In this document: one piece after another, positions 47,001-53,085 of the stretch
How the letters are laid out: each line of letters opens with the position of its first letter
Numbering within the stretch: position 1 is the first letter of the stretch
Translations under genes and position numbers: made by a program
Assembly (NCBI GenBank): GCA_031213475.1
Contig: JARUPZ010000012.1
Location: 5,466,949 to 5,530,948, forward strand
From: Nereocystis luetkeana
Taxonomy: Eukaryota > Sar > Phaeophyceae > Laminariales > Laminariaceae
Reading direction: 5' to 3'
Length of the DNA stretch: 64,000 nt
The notes under the pieces: model-generated
Seen by the model: the letters and a program-made list of their open reading frames with translations, nothing else
Told to the model about the DNA's origin: nothing
Database searches by the model: none

Positions 47001-49744
47001 CACTTGGCGCCGTAACGAATACCTCTCTGCCCCTTGAATACCTCTCTGTCAATTAACTATACAACCGTATTGGTTTCAAGTTATTACAAAAGCTGTCCAT
47101 ACGGTTCGAGACAAAGTGGTACCAGGTAAGCGGTATCAAGTAGTCGGAGTTCAAGGCGTTGCCGATTCGGGGAAAATCCTGTCGTTCGTCCTACTGGTGC
47201 ATCTTCCTTCTTATTCTCTTCAGGGGATCGAGAAATCGCGCGTACAAGTGACAGCCATCGCCGATGTCCCTTGGTAGCAGCAGACCAACTTCGCACCGCA
47301 CCGTGCCGAAATTCAAGTCGAACACGCTTGACCGAGAAGCCCTCCCAGGCGCCATGAGTCTCGCCAGTTCCAGTCAAGAGTGCGCTGATGTTGTATTAAG
47401 GCAACCGCTCACCCCCCCCCCCCCCCCCCCCCCCCGCGTCCACTCCCCCCGCTACGGCCCTCGGCTTACGTTGGCCCGCCTCTTTCGGTGTACGAAACAT
47501 ATGTATCTCTCCGCCCCCCTTGGCCACATCACCCATGCACAGGTGCCGCTGATTGCGACGAATCCGCTGGCTGCGGGTCACTTGGTCTGCCTGGTCGTGA
47601 CCGTTCACCCACCAGGCGGCGGCTTCCACGTGCCGACGGGGCCCCCTCCATCGCTGGCGGCAATAGCGGCGGCGTCGGCAGCGGCGATGGCCCCCCCTCC
47701 GTCCCTCCAACAGCACCAGCAGCATCAACAGCAGCTGCACCAGCAACATCATATTCAACACCAGCAACATCAGCAGCAACAGCAACAACAACAGCAGCAG
47801 CAGCAGCAGCAGCAGCAACTCCAGCAGCAGCAAGACCAACAGCAGTATCTCTACCAGCAGCCCCCGCCCTCGTTCGCACCTGCGCCGGGCTCGCCGGCCA
47901 TACAGCCGCAGCCGCAGCCGCAGCCGCTGGTCCAGGGGCAGCAAGGTGCGCCTCCCGCTCCACCTCCACGGGGAGCCCCGCCCGGTGGCTCGCTGCCGCT
48001 GCCGCCCCCTCCGCCCCCTCCTCCAATTCACATGGCGGCGGCAGCGGGGGCGGTGGCGGCGGTGCCTCCCGCGGTTGTCTCGGCGACAACGCTGCCATGG
48101 AACGCGCAGCAGCAGCAGGGGGGGGGGGGAGACCAAACCGTGGCGACGGTGGGCCCTCCTCCTCCTCCTCCTCCCCCTATCCATCCTGGCGCCGTGCCGG
48201 CGGCCGTGGCTGCTGCGGCACCACCCGGGAGTCTGCACCTGCCGCCGCCGCCGCCACCCCCGCCGCCTCCTGCAGCTCCCGCTTCGTTTGGTGTCGCTGT
48301 CGGTGGAGCTGGGCAGGCGTTCGCTGCGCCCCCGCAGCAGCAGGCTCAGCAGCAGCAGCAGCTACAGCAGCAACATCCATTGGCCAGGCCAATGGCAGAA
48401 CGTATCGCGGCCATGGGCCCTCAGGAGGTTAGCGACTCAGCGATTTTGTCTTTTTTTCTTTTTTTTTTCCCAACCGAAGTTTGTTTTTTCATTTCCTTTC
48501 CTTTTTCTCCTCCTCTTTCACCTCTTGTCGGCGAGATGTATGCGTCAAAGGCTGCTAGACGGCGGATACGTAGAGGTGCGAAGTTTGCTAAGTTTGCTCG
48601 GTCGCCTAAAGATTGATCTGGGTGACTTGAAGCCGGAGATCGTACGTATAGAAAGCCTAAAGCAGGAGATCTGCACCTTCCCTTCGGAGATCTCTGGGGA
48701 GGGGGGGGGGGGAGTCGACACCTTCCAACAGCGCACAAAGTTGACGGCAGTTACAAATGCCCACCAACGCGAGTTTCCTATAACGGGGGGGGGCATATTG
48801 ATCAGAGCCCACCATGGACCCTGAAACCATACCAATTTGTCCCTACATACAAGGTCCGGTCGTACATTAATACTCAATCCAAACGGTCATGTTATCTTGG
48901 GACAGAGTGATACCTGGTATATTTCAAGTATCTCTCTATTTTTATTACCCACAACTATTGCTCCTGATTGCTATGATAGATTCCCTCGAAATAGCATGAG
49001 CCGCCGTTGTCTCTTTTTTGAGGCGTCCCCCCCCGCTCTTCCTGGTTCGTCGTGATTCAGGACATGACGGGGTAATTGGCACAAAAATATGATGTGTTTG
49101 TATGTACTGGGGTAACTGCTCGGTTGCAGTACGCTTCCACCTGTCTCAACAGACCTCTCGAACCCTTATTACTCCAAAAAAGGGCCCAGAGTCTTCCCCA
49201 AGTAGATTGTATCCAGAAACGTGGGTGCAGGTCTAAAAAAATATTTGAATGCTGCAGTGCATAGGCGCTACTGTACCGTAGTTGGACTTGAGGCCACTTA
49301 GCCGCAGTGCGCACCTTTTCTTCCCGTGGCGGCTGACCGAAAAAACAAGTGTGTACAGTTTGCAGAAACGCCGCCGCAGGCTCAGAAAGCTGTAGGCCTC
49401 TTCAAGGCGGTCTCCCTCCTATACTGCGTAAAGCAGAACACTTTTTTTGTTCTTGTTTTGTCAGATCTGATGTTTTTCCGTCCCGCTCGGAGTAATACTA
49501 CAAGCGTGTAACCCCCTCCTCCGTTCCCGCCTCCTGTCCCCCCCCCCCCGCTCGCACGCCTCCATGCTCACGCCTCCGTCTCTTGTGGAAGCTCGAGACG
49601 ATACGACGACTGCCCGACGCCCAGACCCTGTACCCGTTTATCTTCGACGGTCACCCCGGTTTCGGACCTTTCCGAGACATGTTGGCCGGCCTAGTCATGC
49701 CTCGGCTGCAGTCGGCGGCGCCCGGGGGAAGCACTGGAACGTAA
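10269..49744 (+). CDS. Giant PHD / PLU-1-like / TLD / SPOC chromatin-transcription protein, 30 exons (5' end missing)
   Basis: Predicted exons: 10269-10670, 11862-12016, 13050-13239, 14029-14565, 15767-16174, 17088-17161, 19962-20139, 21995-22255, 22942-23051, 24366-24495, 25338-25418, 26815-26903, 27495-27747, 27977-28096, 29570-29881, 30561-31144, 32020-32521, 33061-33147, 33977-34184, 35709-35935, 36644-36936, 37394-39047, 39599-40254, 40622-40807, 42573-43026, 43949-44098, 45685-45830, 46358-46478, 47543-48427, 49592-49744. Phases join throughout (9606 bases, stop TAA). Domains: ePHD-like zinc motif (residues 94-166), PHD (173-220), Trp-marked PLU-1-like repeats (about 250-1733), Cys4 knuckle (2027-2047), TFIIS central-type TLD (about 2184-2350), SPOC (about 2718-2885), Gln/Pro-rich tail. 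Bye1, DIDO1 and PHF3 share PHD, TLD and SPOC; they read histone H3 tails and contact Pol II in the nucleus. A nuclear Pol II/chromatin role is inferred. Exons 6, 11, 16/17, 25 and 30 have the least certain edges. The locus could be split into two genes in other annotations. Confidence 0.85.
10671..10676 (+). other. GC-type 5' splice site (CAG|GCGAGT), intron 1
   Basis: The exon ends in phase 0 at CAG and is followed by GCGAGT instead of GTGAGT. Using it joins WVHPACAWQ directly to DEGYAM and continues the zinc motif. GT sites a few bases downstream would break phase or add residues without similarity. GC donors with otherwise perfect consensus are a known minor class of U2 introns. Confidence 0.6.
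10725..11335. repeat. Degenerate AGT/GTA/CAG trinucleotide tract in intron 1
   Basis: Interrupted AGTAGT, GGTGGT and ACAGCAGT words cover about 600 bases of intron 1. Similar words lie upstream at 9955-10145. Open frames here on both strands are by-products of the trinucleotide bias. Confidence 0.65.
14637..14765. repeat. CGGGT/ACCCG array, foldback arrangement
   Basis: GGGTC units at 14638-14670 are followed by the complementary GACCC units at 14725-14757, so the array can fold back on itself. It lies just inside intron 4. Confidence 0.7.
15075..15134 (+). repeat. Perfect 30-base tandem duplication in intron 4
   Basis: The unit beginning CGCTTCGCTTTGCTTCTAGG occurs twice in direct succession (15075-15104 and 15105-15134). 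Confidence 0.9.
16331..16463 (+). mobile_element. Poly-G-headed intronic repeat, copy 1 (intron 5)
   Basis: A long G run is followed by GTACTCGATAGGAGAGAT, CTCATGCATGGCCGTAGTCG, a CCTCGCATCCCTAC block and GCCGGGACGGAG, ending near CACCAGG. This is the 5' part of a family that recurs in many introns of this gene. Confidence 0.75.
16840..16885 (+). repeat. ATC/ACC microsatellite in intron 5
   Basis: CACCACC units pass into a run of ATC units. A GTT run then GGT units follows at 17020-17070, just before exon 6. Confidence 0.85.
17930..18038. mobile_element. 109-bp MITE-like element A, copy 1 (intron 6)
   Basis: The element has inverted ends: TATTACGGGGG... and its complement ...CCCCCGTAATA, with a second inverted pair TTAATAGGACC / GGTCCTATTTA inside. 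The centre is AT-rich. A second copy of identical length lies at 36329. Confidence 0.8.
18193..18345 (+). mobile_element. Poly-G-headed intronic repeat, truncated tandem copies (intron 6)
   Basis: Two short diverged copies in succession contain CATACATGGCCGTACAGTCG and ACACATGGCCGTATATAGTC, each next to G runs. Confidence 0.6.
18590..18688. mobile_element. Foldback element B, copy 1 (intron 6)
   Basis: TTTAGGGGACAAACCAC and GTTTGTCCCCTAAAACGGG are near-perfect inverted arms around a 16-base loop. The flanks (TTTATG and CCATAAA) extend the pairing imperfectly. A second copy lies at 62590. Confidence 0.75.
18890..19085. repeat. CGGGT/ACCCG array, foldback arrangement (intron 6)
   Basis: GCGGGTCGGGT-type units at 18898-18945 are followed by GACCCGACCC-type units at 18985-19035, the same arrangement as in intron 4. 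Confidence 0.7.
19455..19700 (+). repeat. TTGATTGA / TTGGTTGG minisatellite (intron 6)
   Basis: Degenerate four-base units such as GATT and GGTT run for about 245 bases. A C-rich tract at 19740-19900 then leads to the acceptor of exon 7. Confidence 0.75.
20415..20665 (+). repeat. 20-21-base tandem array with AAGGCATGCCTTAT core (intron 7)
   Basis: About ten units follow the pattern AAGGCATGCCTTATCGTCAA, with substitutions in each copy. The core GCATGC is palindromic. Confidence 0.85.
21395..21497. mobile_element. Diverged relative of MITE-like element A (intron 7)
   Basis: GACCTAGACTAATCAGGACC opens and GGTCCTGATTACTATGTCCC, then GTAATAG, closes the segment. The AT-rich centre matches that of the 109-base element only loosely. 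Confidence 0.55.
21892..22006 (+). repeat. Duplicated 3' splice region, 94 bases apart (exon 8)
   Basis: ATGTACAGTCGAGAGCCTTG occurs at 21893 and again at 21987. The second copy is the predicted acceptor of exon 8. Splicing at the first would read into an in-frame TGA before reaching the second copy. Confidence 0.8.
22290..22425 (+). mobile_element. Poly-G-headed intronic repeat, copy 2 (intron 8)
   Basis: A G run is followed by AATCCATGGCCGTACTCGTA, the CCTCGCATCCCTAC block, GCCGGGACGG and a closing GACATTGCTCG. It starts about 35 bases inside the intron. Confidence 0.75.
22545..22785 (+). repeat. CCAACACC-type minisatellite (intron 8)
   Basis: Degenerate six-base words (CCAACA, CCAACG, CCGACC) run for about 240 bases. 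The words are akin to those of the array at 28985. Confidence 0.7.
23150..23345 (+). repeat. GTGAATTT minisatellite (intron 9)
   Basis: Units such as TTTGTGTGAATTTGTGAA recur with single-base changes over about 200 bases. Confidence 0.75.
24549..24700 (+). mobile_element. Poly-G-headed intronic repeat, copy 3 (intron 10)
   Basis: The order is G run, GTGTACTCGTGTCGTGC, TTGGCCCTAGTGGTGCG, the CCTCGCACCCCTAC block, GCCGGGACAGGG, CACCGACCAGG, then GAGCGCGAAGCGCCGTGAGG. It starts about 55 bases inside the intron. Confidence 0.75.
24765..24980 (+). mobile_element. Poly-G-headed intronic repeat, two fragments (intron 10)
   Basis: A middle fragment (TTAGTCGTTTGACCATTGAC, CGGGACGGAGC) lies at 24770-24815. 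A 5' fragment (G run, TACTCGATATCATGCATGG, CATAGTCGTAT) lies at 24930-24972. Confidence 0.55.
25433..25492 (+). mobile_element. Poly-G-headed intronic repeat, short fragment (intron 11)
   Basis: The segment GGTGTACTCATTATCGTGCA, then TGGCCGCAGTCGT, follows a G-rich stretch and breaks into another G run. Confidence 0.55.
25940..26800 (+). repeat. ACCGACTG-type minisatellite, about 860 bases (intron 11)
   Basis: Degenerate four-base GACC/GACT/ACCG words fill most of intron 11, with recurring ACTGACTGA and CCGACCGACC phrases. The tract ends 15 bases before the acceptor of exon 12. Confidence 0.85.
27105..27225 (+). mobile_element. Poly-G-headed intronic repeat, copy 4 (intron 12)
   Basis: The order is G run, ATGTTATGCATGGCCGTTGT, CGTATGGCCGTAG, AATCCCTACAATGCCGGGAT, then CGGGTTTTCACCGACCAGG and GACGTTGCTTG. 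The middle is shortened. Confidence 0.75.
28612..28810 (-). mobile_element. Poly-G-headed intronic repeat, inverted copy (intron 14)
   Basis: The family appears in reverse complement: CCTCACGGCGCTTCGCGC, CAAGCAATGTCTGCCTGGTC, CGTCCCGGCATTGTAG, then CATGCATGACATGGGTACAC and a C-rich end. Confidence 0.75.
28985..29345 (+). repeat. 24-27-base minisatellite, CACCAACACCAAACGCCAAC (intron 14)
   Basis: About a dozen units alternate CACCGGCACCAACACC and AAACGCCAACACTGGCACC, with near-identical copies in succession. It passes into AACAAC repeats and an A-rich stretch before exon 15. The long frames it opens on both strands are artefacts of the repeat period being a multiple of three. Confidence 0.9.
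30245..30400 (+). repeat. CT-rich tract before exon 16 (intron 15)
   Basis: Long C runs and repeated CCCCTCTC words occur, with further C-rich sequence to 30540. It is probably part of an extended polypyrimidine region. Confidence 0.6.
31145..32019 (+). other. Intron 16 with inverted poly-G-family repeat and ATGCCGTCACA array
   Basis: An inverted copy of the poly-G-headed family lies at 31616-31750 (CTGTCGGTGAAAACCCGAC, CATACGATTACGGCCATGCA). A degenerate 12-base array (ACAATGCCGTCAC units) runs from about 31865 to 31990, directly before the C-rich acceptor tract of exon 17. Exon 16 is taken to end at 31144 and exon 17 to start at 32020, the pair that keeps phase. Confidence 0.6.
32770..32890 (+). 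repeat. AGCGGT / GCGTTA six-base array (intron 17)
   Basis: AGCGGTAGCGGTA units change to GCGTTAGCGTTAGCG over about 120 bases. Confidence 0.75.
33250..33440 (+). mobile_element. Poly-G-headed intronic repeat, copy 5 plus fragment (intron 18)
   Basis: The segment CTCGTGTCATGCATGACGTA is followed by CCTCGTATCCCTAC, CCGGGACGGAACG, CACCGACCAGATAGACATTG and CAAGCGCGAAGCGCGGTG. A second fragment (GTGTACTCATGTCATGCATG) begins at 33418 after a G run. Confidence 0.7.
33643..33688 (+). repeat. CTCC tetranucleotide run (intron 18)
   Basis: Almost perfect CTCC units span about 45 bases. Confidence 0.9.
34310..34770 (+). mobile_element. Poly-G-headed intronic repeat, long copy (intron 19)
   Basis: Two G-run starts (34312 and 34367) precede the usual 5' block. 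The copy then continues through GAAGCGCCGTGAGG, GATGAGCTGCATCCTACTAA, CCAGAGACAGCAATGGGAGT and GGTTCTCTGCCTCGCAC, where it breaks into a new G run. It lacks the last 100 bases present in the two long copies at 43065 and 44140. Confidence 0.8.
35095..35635 (+). repeat. CCCTAA/CCCCAA-like degenerate satellite (intron 19)
   Basis: Words such as CAACCCC, TAACCC, CTGACCC and CCGACCC dominate 35110-35150 and 35345-35625. They recall the telomere-like block at 6903 and the stretch at 42320. The reading frames opened here are repeat artefacts. Confidence 0.75.
36329..36437. mobile_element. 109-bp MITE-like element A, copy 2 (intron 20)
   Basis: TATTACGGGGGACCATAGTT opens and AACTATGGTCCCTCG, then TATTA, closes the element. 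Length is identical to the copy at 17930, and roughly 85 percent of positions agree by eye. Confidence 0.85.
37394..40254 (+). other. Exons 22-23: Cys clusters and TFIIS central-type domain (TLD)
   Basis: Exon 22 (1654 bases) opens with an acidic run. It has C1883-x2-C1886 with C1896, then a Cys4 knuckle C2027-x4-C2032-x10-C2043-x3-C2047 (GC..A....AFCSDDC), which resembles the YCSxxC knuckle in DIDO1 and CXXC1. After an Ala/Gly linker the TLD runs from about residue 2184 (KWTEQDEQKF) across the phase-0 intron at 39048. Its hallmarks are YKEKAQSLRFNIKFAKNPELF before the junction and LTGG, MSTDELAS, LKEERKRIRDES after it, matching the Y..K.RS..fNLKD..N..L and Ms.eELas pattern of TFIIS central domains. 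In Bye1 this domain docks on Pol II (family knowledge). Lys-rich patches follow in exon 23. Confidence 0.88.
41155..41640 (+). repeat. GATTGATGACAGCAGCA minisatellite (intron 24)
   Basis: Degenerate units of about 25-30 bases combine TTGATTGATGACA with GCAGCA words for about 480 bases. Confidence 0.8.
42280..42410 (+). repeat. Relative of the interior of the 6812 element (intron 24)
   Basis: GGGATTAAGGCACGGGCGTA, then ACCCAACTCAACTCC and CCTGACCCCAAACCG, then GCGGCTGCGCCGC follow the same order as 6870-6995. No inverted ends were found here. Confidence 0.6.
43060..43585 (+). mobile_element. Poly-G-family repeat, full-length copy (intron 25)
   Basis: The copy starts with a weak G-rich lead and TACTCATGTCATGCATGGCC. 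It runs through GCCGGGACGGAGCATGTCG, CAGAGACAGCGATGGGTTTA, CTTGTGTGGGACCAAGCTTC and an A-rich stretch, and ends in CCCTGGTTGTCTAGCTCACG followed by GTTTTACGACG. It is about 500 bases long with no coding capacity. Confidence 0.8.
44099..44104 (+). other. GC-type 5' splice site (CAG|GCGAGT), intron 26
   Basis: The SPOC exon ends CTG CAG in phase 0 and continues GCGAGTGG, the same ten bases as at the intron 1 donor. The next exon (GLLPRNL) is also phase 0. Confidence 0.6.
44140..44670 (+). mobile_element. Poly-G-family repeat, full-length copy (intron 26)
   Basis: This is the most complete copy. It has a G run of about 20, GTACTCGATAGGAGAGATGT, CATGCATGGCCGTAGTCGTA, GCCGGGACGGAGCATATCGG, GCACCAAGCGCGAAGCGCCG, CCAGAGACAGCAATGGGAGT, an A-rich stretch, then CCCTGGTTGTCTAGCTCACG. 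It starts about 40 bases after the GC donor of intron 26. A further short G-run-led fragment lies at 44685-44745. Confidence 0.85.
47543..49744 (+). other. Exons 29-30: Gln/Pro-rich tail and stop
   Basis: After the SPOC strand, exon 29 encodes a long disordered tail. It has a Gln/His run at about 47705-47850, Pro-rich blocks, PPPPPPIH motifs, and a second Gln run near 48340-48375, ending MAERIAAMGPQE. After an intron of 1164 bases, exon 30 (acceptor TGGAAG at 49591) adds a hydrophobic, ordered-looking segment (LETIRRLPDAQTLYPF, then FGPFRDMLAGLVMPRL) and stops at TAA 49742. Exon 30 has no ATG-initiated frame and was found by phase and composition. It is the least certain exon of the 3' end, and a small exon between the two cannot be excluded. 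Confidence 0.65.
48428..49591 (+). other. Intron 29, with fragment of foldback family C
   Basis: The stretch between exons 29 and 30 shows no coding signal. Around 48850-48905 it carries CCGGTCGTACATTAATACT and CCAAACGGTCATG, words of the CCGTTTGG foldback family that is clustered at 56-62 kb. A TACCTGGTA motif lies at 48910. Confidence 0.5.
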
Positions 49745-50035
49745 CTTCGACGAGGAATTGGCGACGGTAGTGGTGATGGTGGTAGCGGCGGCGGTAGCGA
49801 TGGTGGCCGTGGTAATGGTCGTGGTGGCGGGCGGTGGTGATAGTGATGATGGCGGCGGCGGCGGCGGCGAAGGCGGTGGTGGCGGATAGAGGACGACGGC
49901 GGTGGTAGTGGGGACGGGGGTGGTAGCGGCGGTGTTGGCGGTGGCGGTGGTAGTAGCGGTGGTGATGGTGGTAACGATGATGATGGTGATCGGCACGGGC
50001 AAAGGGATGTGGGAAAGGGTTGTGGCGGATGAATG
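49745..50035 (+). other. 3' flank with GGT/GGC repeat, probable 3' UTR
   Basis: Directly after the stop codon, interrupted GGT, GGC and GAT triplets run for about 250 bases. The frames they open on the minus strand are not genes. No AATAAA is seen in the first 350 bases. Confidence 0.5.
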
Positions 50036-50224
50036 ATAACGGTTTCTTTTATTGTTTTGTACTGAAACGTCGTCCTAGTTTTTTTAAAGTGTGCCATGCA
50101 CCGTACAGCACCAGGCCTCGCGGTGTTTTTCCGCGCAGGCGGGTGTCGGTGACCGTGTATCGACCGTAAAATGGTACCATGTATCTGCTTTTACAGTAGG
50201 GATAGTGTGGCAGATTATATCGTC

Positions 50225-50345
50225 AAGGGTCGTTTTTGGTAGGGGTATATACTCTGGGGTACCCCGGGTACAGAACCTTTTTTTTTCCTTTCAGTCTCGG
50301 GTAGATACCCGGGTACTCCCATAGTATATACCTGGTACCCTACGA
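50225..50345. repeat. Imperfect inverted repeat around TACCCGGGTA motifs
   Basis: GGTATATACTCTGGGGTACC at the left pairs with GGGTACTCCCATAGTATATACC at the right, ending in a TACCTGGTACC motif. The loop holds a T run. Confidence 0.65.
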
Positions 50346-51489
50346 AGCACACCCATGGAGTTTTCTAGGCGAGACAGAGTTGGTAGACAGCAGTGGTTCG
50401 GGCGCGAAGGATGCGCCGTGGGCGTCCTTCGGGACGGCGGGCGTGTGTTGGCGAAAACAGACGCGTTTCGTGTTGCGCTGGAGGCGGGGGAGGAGATGGC
50501 GGTGCGGGAACGGCTTTTTTCGCTTTTTTTCGTCTTGTTTTTCGTTTCTGGTGCTGCCGCGGCTGCCGCCGCCGCCCTCACGTCTGAGGTCATGTTTTTT
50601 ATTTTCCTGGTGGGGAGGGGGGGAGGCGGGACGGGGACGAGGAGGGGGGGGGGGGAGGGGAGGCGCAAAGAGGCGACAGAGTAGTGAGGGAGTAATTGGT
50701 TCGCGGGGAGGCAGGCATAAATTTCTTTGGGAGATGCCTTGATGCCGCAATGACAGGTATCTTGATACGAATGACTGAAAATGCACCAATGAGTGCTCCA
50801 TTAGACAAGAGTAGCGAATATTACGGTGAGATGTTTGGCTGTCATCTGGAGCCAAATGGGCAGATTTGGGCGGCGACGGACGTCACCGTGTTTTTTGTTT
50901 TTGCAAAGTCAAGAAGAGGTTTTTAAGGGTCCCAAAACACCGGGGGGTTTTCCCCACTCATACATGCAGGTATGTGGGTGATTTTTCGGATGCAGCCCAG
51001 CCGAAGGTGCTGTGCGACTATTATGACCCGACGGGGCAAACGAGGGTGTGCTGGCTTGTGTCTGCGGGGTTTGCTTGCAGTTCGTGCAGCTTCGTGTGAT
51101 TCGGCCGGCGCCTCTTTTCGGACCGATCTCTCTTTTAACTGAAATCGGCTCTGGATTTTTTCATCAGCTGTGCTTCCGGTGGTTCGTATCTTGAGCGCAA
51201 ACAGAGGGCAGTACCGCTAAAAGGGCAAACCGCTTCAAATCGCAGCAGGTAGTACTTTGCCGTCCTACGTTCTCCGCAAAAGTGCCATAATGTAGTGCTT
51301 TGCTTGTTGCCCATTTTTTTATGTACGAGGTACAGTAGTATTCTCAGTTTGTAACTCTGAGTCTCTGTTTCAGTGATTGCAAATGTGTCTGCTGTCTGTC
51401 CGTCTGTCCACATGTCTTATATTTTCGAGAACTTTCTAATTATCGATTTATAATGTCATTACAGATGATACTCCTACCACGTGTTCTAC
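50346..51489. other. Gene-poor stretch with unassigned short frames
   Basis: Two plus-strand segments look slightly protein-like: 50738-50890 (contains SSEYYGEMFGCHLEPNGQIW) and 50970-51099 (contains AQPKVLCDYYDPTGQTRVCW, stop TGA). They are separated by about 80 bases that could be an intron (acceptor CATGCAG near 50970). I recognise no family, and there is no clear start. They could be remnants of a small gene. Confidence 0.25.
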
Positions 51490-51780
51490 TCTTATGGGCC
51501 TTATAGGCAGAAACATACCATACCACCAGGCAATATTTAGCCATATAATACATCCACCACACGGTACCATCATACCATACCACAAACATACCATATCACA
51601 TACCGTAATTTTTCCATGTACTGTAGCGCATCCACCAAACAAACCGTATCATCATATACCATACCAACATAGGAGATCACATACCGTGCCACACCACGCA
51701 CCATGTCACACCGTACCGTACCGTACCACTCCCACACTGTACCTGCACCACCGCAGGGGCTCAACCATACCAGGACACGA
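51490..51780 (+). repeat. TACCA-type degenerate repeat
   Basis: CATACCATACCA, CACATACCGT and similar words fill about 290 bases; on the minus strand they read TATGGTATGG. Confidence 0.75.
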
Positions 51781-51840
51781 CAAGATCATGCCCAATGTCA
51801 AGGATAATGCTGTTGAACCGAGGGGCTCAACCATACGAGC

Positions 51841-52402
51841 ACAGCTCTGCAGCAGGAAGGCATATATAGAACCACCATACAATCCGAACCCCTAACCCAA
51901 CCAAGTACAACCCGCCTCTCGGTGTATAGTATGAACTCGCAGCCACCACCCTGCAACAACAGCGCTATGCCGGCGACGTTGAGACAAGTACTCAGGCTGC
52001 GCATACTGAACAAGAGAGCAGTCACGCGACGGGCGTTTCAGGTCTCTGGGACCGCAGAGTTCACCGGGTGGGTCACCATCGTGTGAACGCTTACTATCCG
52101 CTAGTTGGCCTTGAGTTGTGTGGGGCGTTGAAATTACGGCCCATGTGCCGGGTTGTGCAGTGCAGTGCGGGGTTCGTTGTGTTGCATGTGCTCGATATAG
52201 TCGGGAAAATATTGTGGTCGATAATTTCCAGTTCCTACGAGAGGCTGTCGGTTGAGTCACGGGATGCCCCTCAACGCCGCCGACATTGTGTTGCAGGGTG
52301 GTGGCTGCGAGTTCATACTGCAGCGAGAAGCGGGTTGTTCTTGGGTTGGAGGTTCGGATTGTATGGCGTACTACATATTATGCGCTGTTGCTGCAGAGCT
52401 GT
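51841..52402. mobile_element. Long inverted repeat, arms about 140 bases
   Basis: The left arm 51841-51982 contains ACAGCTCTGCAGCA, CATACAATCCGAACC and GAACTCGCAGCCACCACCC. The right arm 52270-52402 carries their reverse complements in reverse order. The spacer is about 290 bases without coding signal. The arms have diverged by scattered substitutions, so this is an old foldback or MITE-type element, or a palindromic duplication. Confidence 0.75.
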
Positions 52403-52904
52403 GTGGCTGCTCCTGCTGCATGCTGCTGAAGAGCCTTGCCGTGTGCTGTGTGTTTTTGCTGGGCCAGGATGTGCCCCAATACGAAAATAAAATGCCCAGA
52501 AGCGACCTCAGAAATACCTGCTGTAGTCATATCTACTATGCATCATGCTGGGTGAATACGTAATACTCTGTATTGTGCTGAGCCAACACGAACAAACATC
52601 CACGTACGCGGTCATATGTATCCGTGCAATGGACTGTGTTTATATCACGCGGTAAACAAACAAAAAACTAAAGAGCCACTACGAATATCCCACCCCCCCC
52701 CCCCAGTACGATCACGAGTAGTGTCGATTAATTTGTAACCGTCGTGCGTACAAGCGCAATAAATGTCAAGAAACTTCGCAGTAGACCACTGCGTCGCCGT
52801 AGATATGCCACGGTTGTTAACGTTCGTCATGCCCACTCTTCTATATAATAGTAGGCCGTGAAAGAGTCTGGTGCATCACTACTACCAACAACACGAACAA
52901 GTTT
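52403..52904. other. Non-coding stretch, nothing recognised
   Basis: Mixed composition, with a short C run at 52682. No sustained frame or repeat is visible. Confidence 0.45.
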
Positions 52905-53085
52905 GATTCGCTTTCATTTTGCGTTCCTTTGTGTGGTGCAAACATGTTCTGTCTATTCGCTCGTCTGTCGATTACTTTGTAACTGCTTGTTGGGGACATT
53001 ATAATTCGCTTTTATTTTGCGATCCTCTTAGTGGTACAGGCATGTTCTTTTTATTCGTCTATCGATTACTTTTGTACCGTCTTTT
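52905..53085 (+). repeat. Tandem duplication of about 98 bases
   Basis: The first copy starts TTCGCTTTCATTTTGCGTTC and contains CATGTTCTGTCTATTCG and GTCGATTACTTTGTAAC. The second, starting near 53007, repeats these with about ten substitutions. Confidence 0.8.

Larger units (their letters stand above)
43949..47640 (+). other. Exons 26-29 (start): SPOC domain
   Basis: The SPOC fold is spread over four exons. Exon 26 begins VEGMTRIAPKM, the first strand, where animal homologues have W.G...M. Exon 27 has LLPRNLDVDGRVSM and a VRVLVLRPG strand. Exon 28 has the diagnostic FTAYKNQGRAGYCFKQF and EFLYIVPP, equal to the Y...k.RaGv.....kelYLiP block of DIDO1/SPEN SPOC domains. The start of exon 29 gives the last strand (HLVCLVVTVHPPGGG). 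SPOC domains bind phosphoserine in partners such as the Pol II CTD (family knowledge). Basic residues near the pocket are present (GRV, RAG, KK), but specific contacts cannot be assigned. Intron 26 has a GC donor. Confidence 0.88.

Noticed and set aside
47396..48238. 280-codon minus-strand frame rich in Leu and Arg
   Set aside because: Complement of the CAG (Gln) and CCN (Pro) codon runs in exon 29.
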